DNA of 9,751 nucleotides from Bryobacteraceae bacterium (GTDB lineage Bacteria > Acidobacteriota > Terriglobia > Bryobacterales > Bryobacteraceae). A program made the translations under genes and the position numbers. Positions 6,129 through 9,751 of this stretch are shown here, in pieces (the stretch's first letter is position 1; each line of letters begins with the position of its first letter). The DNA lies in contig JACMLA010000499.1 in NCBI GenBank assembly GCA_014379815.1, positions 1 through 9,751 on the forward strand. The letters run 5' to 3'. Under the pieces are notes generated by a model that saw only the letters and a list, made by a program, of their open reading frames with translations, was not told the DNA's origin and made no database searches.

Positions 6129-7418
6129 ATGAGTACAAGAAGTTTTGAAGAGAACTACCGTGCGGGCGCTAACAAGTTTTGCCTGATTCTTTTGTTGGCT
6201 CACATACCTGCCGCGATGGCGGTAGCTGCATGGTTTGGAACGAGTGCGATTAGCGCTCTACTGATGGGACTGGCTTTAATGGCTGGGCCGGTTGTGTTGT
6301 TTCTGAGGGACCGCGGTTCCTTATCAACTTCGCTGGCTCTGGGCTCGGTGACCATGGGGATGAGCGGACTCCTGATTCACCTGAGCCACGGCATGATCGA
6401 GATGCACTTCCACATCTTTGCGAGCCTTGCGTTCCTGACCATTTTCGGAAGCGTGTGGCCAGTTTTGCTGGCTGCCGGGACGATTGCTGCGCACCATTTG
6501 CTGTTCTGGTTTTTTCTTCCCGCGAGCGTGTTCAACTACCAGGCAGGGTTCGGGGTCGTTATGGTCCATGCAGGGTTTGTGATTTTCGAAACGATTCCGG
6601 CTTGCTGGATTGCTCGTACTCTCGGCCGGGCAAACGCCGCGCAGGGGATTACCGGGGGACGGTTGAAGGAATCGGCTGAAGATGTCCGATCCGCAGCGGG
6701 CAACGTCGGAACGGCCAGTGAGGATCTGTCCCGCCTCACGGCCGATCAGGCCGCCACTCTCGAGGAGACTGCTGCTTCAGGGGAGCAGGTCAGCGCGATG
6801 GCTGCGAGGGTTGCCCAGCACTCGCAGGCTGCGTCCTCAAGCATGCTTTCAGTGGAAAAACATATTGCCGAAGCAAACGCAACGCTCCTGAGCCTGAAGG
6901 GCAGCATGCAGGACATAGACACGTCGAGCGCCAAGATCGCCAGGATTATCTCCGTTATCGATGGTATTGCGTTCCAGACAAACATTCTGGCTTTGAACGC
7001 TGCTGTGGAAGCCGCCCGTGCAGGCGAGGCGGGAGCGGGGTTTGCAGTGGTTGCCAATGAGGTAAGGACTCTAGCGCAGCGCTCAGCAGAAGCTGCTAAA
7101 GACACCTCTGCTCTGATTCACGAATCGGTTGGGAACGCCCGGACGGGTGCGACCAGAGTGCAATTAATGGCAGCTACGATTTCCAGCGTCACGGTCGAAG
7201 CGACGAGGGTGAAAGGACTGATTGAGCAAGTCCGCGAGGGAGGCGATGAGCAGGTCAGAGGCATTCAGCAGATCTCCACCGCGCTGAACCACCTGCAAAG
7301 TCTGACGCAACGCACTGCCTCGGTGGCGGAAGAAAACGCCGCTGCCGGTCAGGTTTTGCAAACCAATGCGGACGACATGTTCGGGGTAGTTACGAGACTG
7401 GAGGAGCTGGGAAGCTGA
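6129..7418 (+). CDS. methyl-accepting chemotaxis protein with six-helix histidine-rich membrane sensor
   Basis: This 429-residue protein is a transmembrane chemoreceptor without a periplasmic ligand-binding domain. The N-terminal 165 residues form about six membrane helices (near 17-36, 39-58, 66-86, 95-108, 110-131, 141-163), with both ends predicted in the cytoplasm. Histidines cluster at the outer end of helices 3 and 4 (H84, H87, H93, H95, in HGMIEMHFH) and in helix 5 (H122, H123); H25 and H147 are further candidates. The rest is a cytoplasmic coiled coil with the MCP signalling tip (about 272-330: [21 protein letters not shown], then [20 protein letters not shown]), which would bind CheA and CheW. 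HAMP is not evident. There is no C-terminal NWETF-type tether for CheR. Similar His-rich membrane modules occur ahead of other output domains, to my recollection. Heme, metal or redox sensing is inference. No che genes are visible, so its pathway lies elsewhere. Confidence 0.9.
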   Translation: MSTRSFEENYRAGANKFCLILLLAHIPAAMAVAAWFGTSAISALLMGLALMAGPVVLFLRDRGSLSTSLALGSVTMGMSGLLIHLSHGMIEMHFHIFASLAFLTIFGSVWPVLLAAGTIAAHHLLFWFFLPASVFNYQAGFGVVMVHAGFVIFETIPACWIARTLGRANAAQGITGGRLKESAEDVRSAAGNVGTASEDLSRLTADQAATLEETAASGEQVSAMAARVAQHSQAASSSMLSVEKHIAEANATLLSLKGSMQDIDTSSAKIARIISVIDGIAFQTNILALNAAVEAARAGEAGAGFAVVANEVRTLAQRSAEAAKDTSALIHESVGNARTGATRVQLMAATISSVTVEATRVKGLIEQVREGGDEQVRGIQQISTALNHLQSLTQRTASVAEENAAAGQVLQTNADDMFGVVTRLEELGS

Positions 7419-7437
7419 ACGCCGGCAGACCTGGCGT
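7419..7437 (+). terminator. stem-loop after the MCP gene, possible terminator
   Basis: ACGCCGG (7419-7425) can pair with CTGGCGT (7431-7437), giving seven base pairs including one G-U around a 5-nt loop. It begins directly after the MCP stop codon. The bases that follow (CTAAACTC) are not a T-run, so this is a weak intrinsic terminator at best. It could instead protect the 3' end of the mRNA. Confidence 0.4.
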
Positions 7438-7450
7438 CTAAACTCAAGGT

Positions 7451-7480
7451 TTGTATCGCAGGTCTTGCGCCTGTTATTCT
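7451..7480 (+). promoter_or_regulatory. weak candidate promoter of the metalloprotease
   Basis: TTGTAT (7451-7456) and TATTCT (7475-7480) are 18 bp apart, and a TG at 7472-7473 gives an extended -10 pattern. The -35 matches consensus at only three bases. A promoter is expected here because a stem-loop precedes and the gene downstream has an unrelated function, but other readings are possible. Confidence 0.3.
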
Positions 7481-7521
7481 CCGTCGAATAGAAGTTAGTT
7501 TTGTTCGATCCTTTTGGTGTC

Positions 7522-7527
7522 AGGGAG
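7522..7527 (+). promoter_or_regulatory. ribosome binding site of the metalloprotease
   Basis: AGGGAG lies 7 nt before the ATG at 7535. Together with the signal peptide that starts at this ATG, it favours this start over an in-frame GTG at 7517. Confidence 0.7.
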
Positions 7528-7534
7528 AGTAGCG

Positions 7535-9751
7535 ATGAGAGGCCTCCGGCTCGGCGTTCTGATTTCTGTAGTTTGTCTGGCAGTCACTGCGTTTGCGCAA
7601 CCCCCTTCGCTGGAAAAGAGAGACGGCTATATCCCGATTTACTGGGATGCTGCGAAGGGCCGTGTGCTGCTGGAGATACCGGCACTGAATCAGGATTTGC
7701 TGTACTTTGTCTCGCTGGGCAAAGGACTTGGCTCGGTCGAGCTTGGACTGGACCGGGGTCTTGGCGCAGTATCAGGAGTTGTCCAGTTCCGGCGCACGGG
7801 TCCCCGCGTCCAGATGATCCAGCGAAATCTTTCGTACCGGTCGGGATCGGGCGGGCCGGCGCTGCAGCAAGGGATTGAGGAGTCGTTCGCGGACTCCATT
7901 CTCGCTGCCATGCCGGTTGAGTTTGAAGCTAATGGACATCCTGTCGTAGATGCCACTTCGCTGCTGATGCGCGATGCGGCGGGCGTTGAGAGTGGCATCC
8001 GGAGACGGGGTCAGGGTGACTGCAAACTGGACCCGGCGCGTAGTTCTGTCTACCTTGCGAAGACGAAAGCGTTTCCCCTGAATACCGAAGTTGAAATGGA
8101 GGTTACGTTTGCCTGTGCGACTCCCGGCAGGATACTGGCCTCGGTTGCTCCCGATCCCCGTTCGGTGACGATACGGCAGCATCACTCGTTTGTGAAAGCT
8201 CCGGACGACGGCTACAGGACGCGCCTGGCGGATGCCCGGGTGACCGCAAGCACTGTCAGCTTCAAGGACTTTTCGAGACCCCACACGGAAGACCCGTCGG
8301 TTCGCTGGATCCGCAGATGGCGACTGGAAAAGAAAGATCCATCGGCTGTTCTGAGTGAACCGGTAAAGCCGATTGTTTACTACCTCGATCCGTCGATTCC
8401 GGAGTCCGTGCGTACCGCCATGAGGGAAGGCACGCTGTGGTGGAACAAGGCTTTTGAGGCAGCCGGGTATAGAAACGCGATGGAGGTCAGGGATCCGGAG
8501 CCGGGAATGGATCCGATGGACAGCCGTTACTCTTACATCCTGTGGGTGAATCGTGATGAACGCGGGTTCTCGGTTGGGGGACAGTTTTCAGACCCGCGGA
8601 CGGGTGAGATCCTGGTGGCCAAACCAAGAATGGACTCCGCGCGGATACGAACCATCAGCAGTTACTGGCAGAGCTACAAACCGGGCTCGAGCGCGGGTGA
8701 TTTTGGGGACATCGCGGATTGCGGTGACTTCTTTCTTCCTGAGGTTGTGCAGACCAACTACGGTTCGGACAGCGAGGCATCTATGGTCCAGTTGCGGCAG
8801 GCACTGCTGACCGCGCACGAAGTAGGGCACACGCTGGGATTTGGCCACAACTGGATGTCGAGTATCAACGACCGCGCTTCTGTGATGGAGTATCCGTCGC
8901 CCCGGCTGAAAGTGACGAAAGAAGGCGGGATCGATCTGACCGAGTCGTATCAGAAAAGCATTGGCATCTGGGACGTGATGACAGTGCGCTACTCCTACAC
9001 GGACTTCCCGGCGGGCAAAGAAGAGGAAGGCCTCGCGGGTATCGTCAAAGAAATCCGGGCGAAAGGTCTGTTATCGAATCCGCCAACCGATCCACGATAC
9101 AACCGGTACGACGACCTCGGAGACCCGGCGGAGTACCTGAAGGAGACTCTGGCGCAGCGCAAAATTCTGCTGGCTCGCTATGGTGCCAATGTTCTCAAGC
9201 CAGATGAGCCTTATGGCAACCTGCGGGGTGCACGCTTCTGGATGACCTATCTCCACCACCGCTGGGCTATCGATTCGGGGGTCAAGTTTATTGGCGGCAT
9301 GTATCACGACAACGTGATGAAGGGCGAGAATCTGGCGCCTACCGAGATTGTCCCCGCCGCCCTGCAGCGCAGAGTCCTTGGGCTGCTGATGCAGGCACTG
9401 ACACCGGCGGAGCTGGCGATTCCTGAGCCTCTTCTCCACAGCCTGACTGTGGCGCCTTACGGGAGCGACATCGAAGATTTCAACGTGTCGACCGGATACG
9501 CATTCGACCATCTCTCGGCGGCGCGCACGCTGTCGGCGATGGTGCTTAATCAGCTGCTGGAACCTGCCCGTGCGGCGCGCCTAGTCACGTTTGCGGACCG
9601 GCAGGAAGGGGCGTTGCGACTCCACGAAGTGCTGGATGTAGTTTCACGCAACACGTGGGAAGCTTCGGCCGACGCGCTTCCGGCCCAGCGTTCTCTGCGG
9701 CGGGTGGTGCAGCGTGTTGCTCTGGATGCTTTCACGATGCTGGCGGTAAGC
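7535..9751 (+). CDS. secreted zinc metalloprotease, DUF5117/metzincin type (3' end outside window)
   Basis: The frame is open for 739 codons and runs off the right edge, so the C-terminus is missing; full-length relatives are roughly 800-870 residues. A Sec signal peptide (1-21, cut after AFA) sends it out of the cytoplasm. Residues about 28-260 resemble the DUF5118/DUF5117 region found in this family (DGYIPIYWD at 30-38 opens it). The metzincin-like catalytic part (about 275 onward) carries HEVGHTLGFGHN (428-439), with zinc ligands H428, H432 and H438 and general base E429. A Met-turn candidate, SVMEY (449-453), sits 11 residues downstream. The stretch CGDFFLPEVVQTNYG (396-410) just before is also typical of the DUF4953-type domain. 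These proteins are presumed endopeptidases; substrates are mostly unknown. It is a separate unit from the MCP operon, with its own ribosome site after a 116-bp gap. No defect is seen in the visible part. Confidence 0.9.
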   Translation, partial: MRGLRLGVLISVVCLAVTAFAQPPSLEKRDGYIPIYWDAAKGRVLLEIPALNQDLLYFVSLGKGLGSVELGLDRGLGAVSGVVQFRRTGPRVQMIQRNLSYRSGSGGPALQQGIEESFADSILAAMPVEFEANGHPVVDATSLLMRDAAGVESGIRRRGQGDCKLDPARSSVYLAKTKAFPLNTEVEMEVTFACATPGRILASVAPDPRSVTIRQHHSFVKAPDDGYRTRLADARVTASTVSFKDFSRPHTEDPSVRWIRRWRLEKKDPSAVLSEPVKPIVYYLDPSIPESVRTAMREGTLWWNKAFEAAGYRNAMEVRDPEPGMDPMDSRYSYILWVNRDERGFSVGGQFSDPRTGEILVAKPRMDSARIRTISSYWQSYKPGSSAGDFGDIADCGDFFLPEVVQTNYGSDSEASMVQLRQALLTAHEVGHTLGFGHNWMSSINDRASVMEYPSPRLKVTKEGGIDLTESYQKSIGIWDVMTVRYSYTDFPAGKEEEGLAGIVKEIRAKGLLSNPPTDPRYNRYDDLGDPAEYLKETLAQRKILLARYGANVLKPDEPYGNLRGARFWMTYLHHRWAIDSGVKFIGGMYHDNVMKGENLAPTEIVPAALQRRVLGLLMQALTPAELAIPEPLLHSLTVAPYGSDIEDFNVSTGYAFDHLSAARTLSAMVLNQLLEPARAARLVTFADRQEGALRLHEVLDVVSRNTWEASADALPAQRSLRRVVQRVALDAFTMLAVS

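Noticed and set aside
7772..8284. 170-codon minus-strand open frame inside the metalloprotease
   Set aside because: It is antisense to a clear domain-bearing gene, has no ribosome site and shows no recognisable motif.
9071..9511. 146-codon minus-strand open frame inside the metalloprotease
   Set aside because: It is antisense to the continuing metalloprotease frame, with nothing recognisable in it.

Overview
The window reads as a chromosomal segment of a moderately GC-rich bacterium, most likely an Acidobacteriota member of the Bryobacter/Solibacter type. The main reason is the tight pair at the left: a small PadR regulator followed after 2 nt by an ABC-type permease with two MacB/FtsX units and no ATPase. 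This pair (TIGR03433/TIGR03434-type, 'Acidobacterial duplicated orphan permease') is a hallmark of that phylum. A secreted DUF5117-type metzincin and a secreted glycerophosphodiesterase with a helical-repeat tail fit the same group. The taxonomic call is inference from gene content, not from a marker gene.

Layout, left to right. Bases 1-72 hold four copies of an 18-bp tandem repeat, followed by a short AT-richer leader. Next come padR (159-509) and the ADOP permease (512-3241), both on the plus strand and translationally coupled. A minus-strand secreted GDPD-like protein (3251-4843) converges on them with only 9 bp between stop codons. A 137-bp divergent intergenic region carries a good sigma70-like promoter for the next plus-strand gene, an AHSA1-type SRPBCC protein (4981-5475). 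After 54 bp come a membrane-anchored thioredoxin-fold protein with a CxC centre (5530-6126) and, 2 nt later, a six-helix methyl-accepting chemotaxis protein whose membrane sensor is rich in histidines (6129-7418). After a 116-bp gap with a stem-loop, a secreted zinc metalloprotease starts at 7535 and runs, still open, off the right edge (739 codons visible).

How they work together. PadR probably represses its own permease operon. The thioredoxin-like protein and the MCP are overlapping in expression (coupled start) and, by predicted topology, both expose their Cys or His centres at the outer face of the inner membrane. That makes a small redox- or metal-responsive signalling module the most interesting reading of this window, but it is a hypothesis. 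The SRPBCC gene may be co-transcribed with them. The GDPD-like protein and the metalloprotease look like independent secreted hydrolases. No RNA gene, insertion sequence or CRISPR array was seen, and no stretch over 300 bp lacks a gene.
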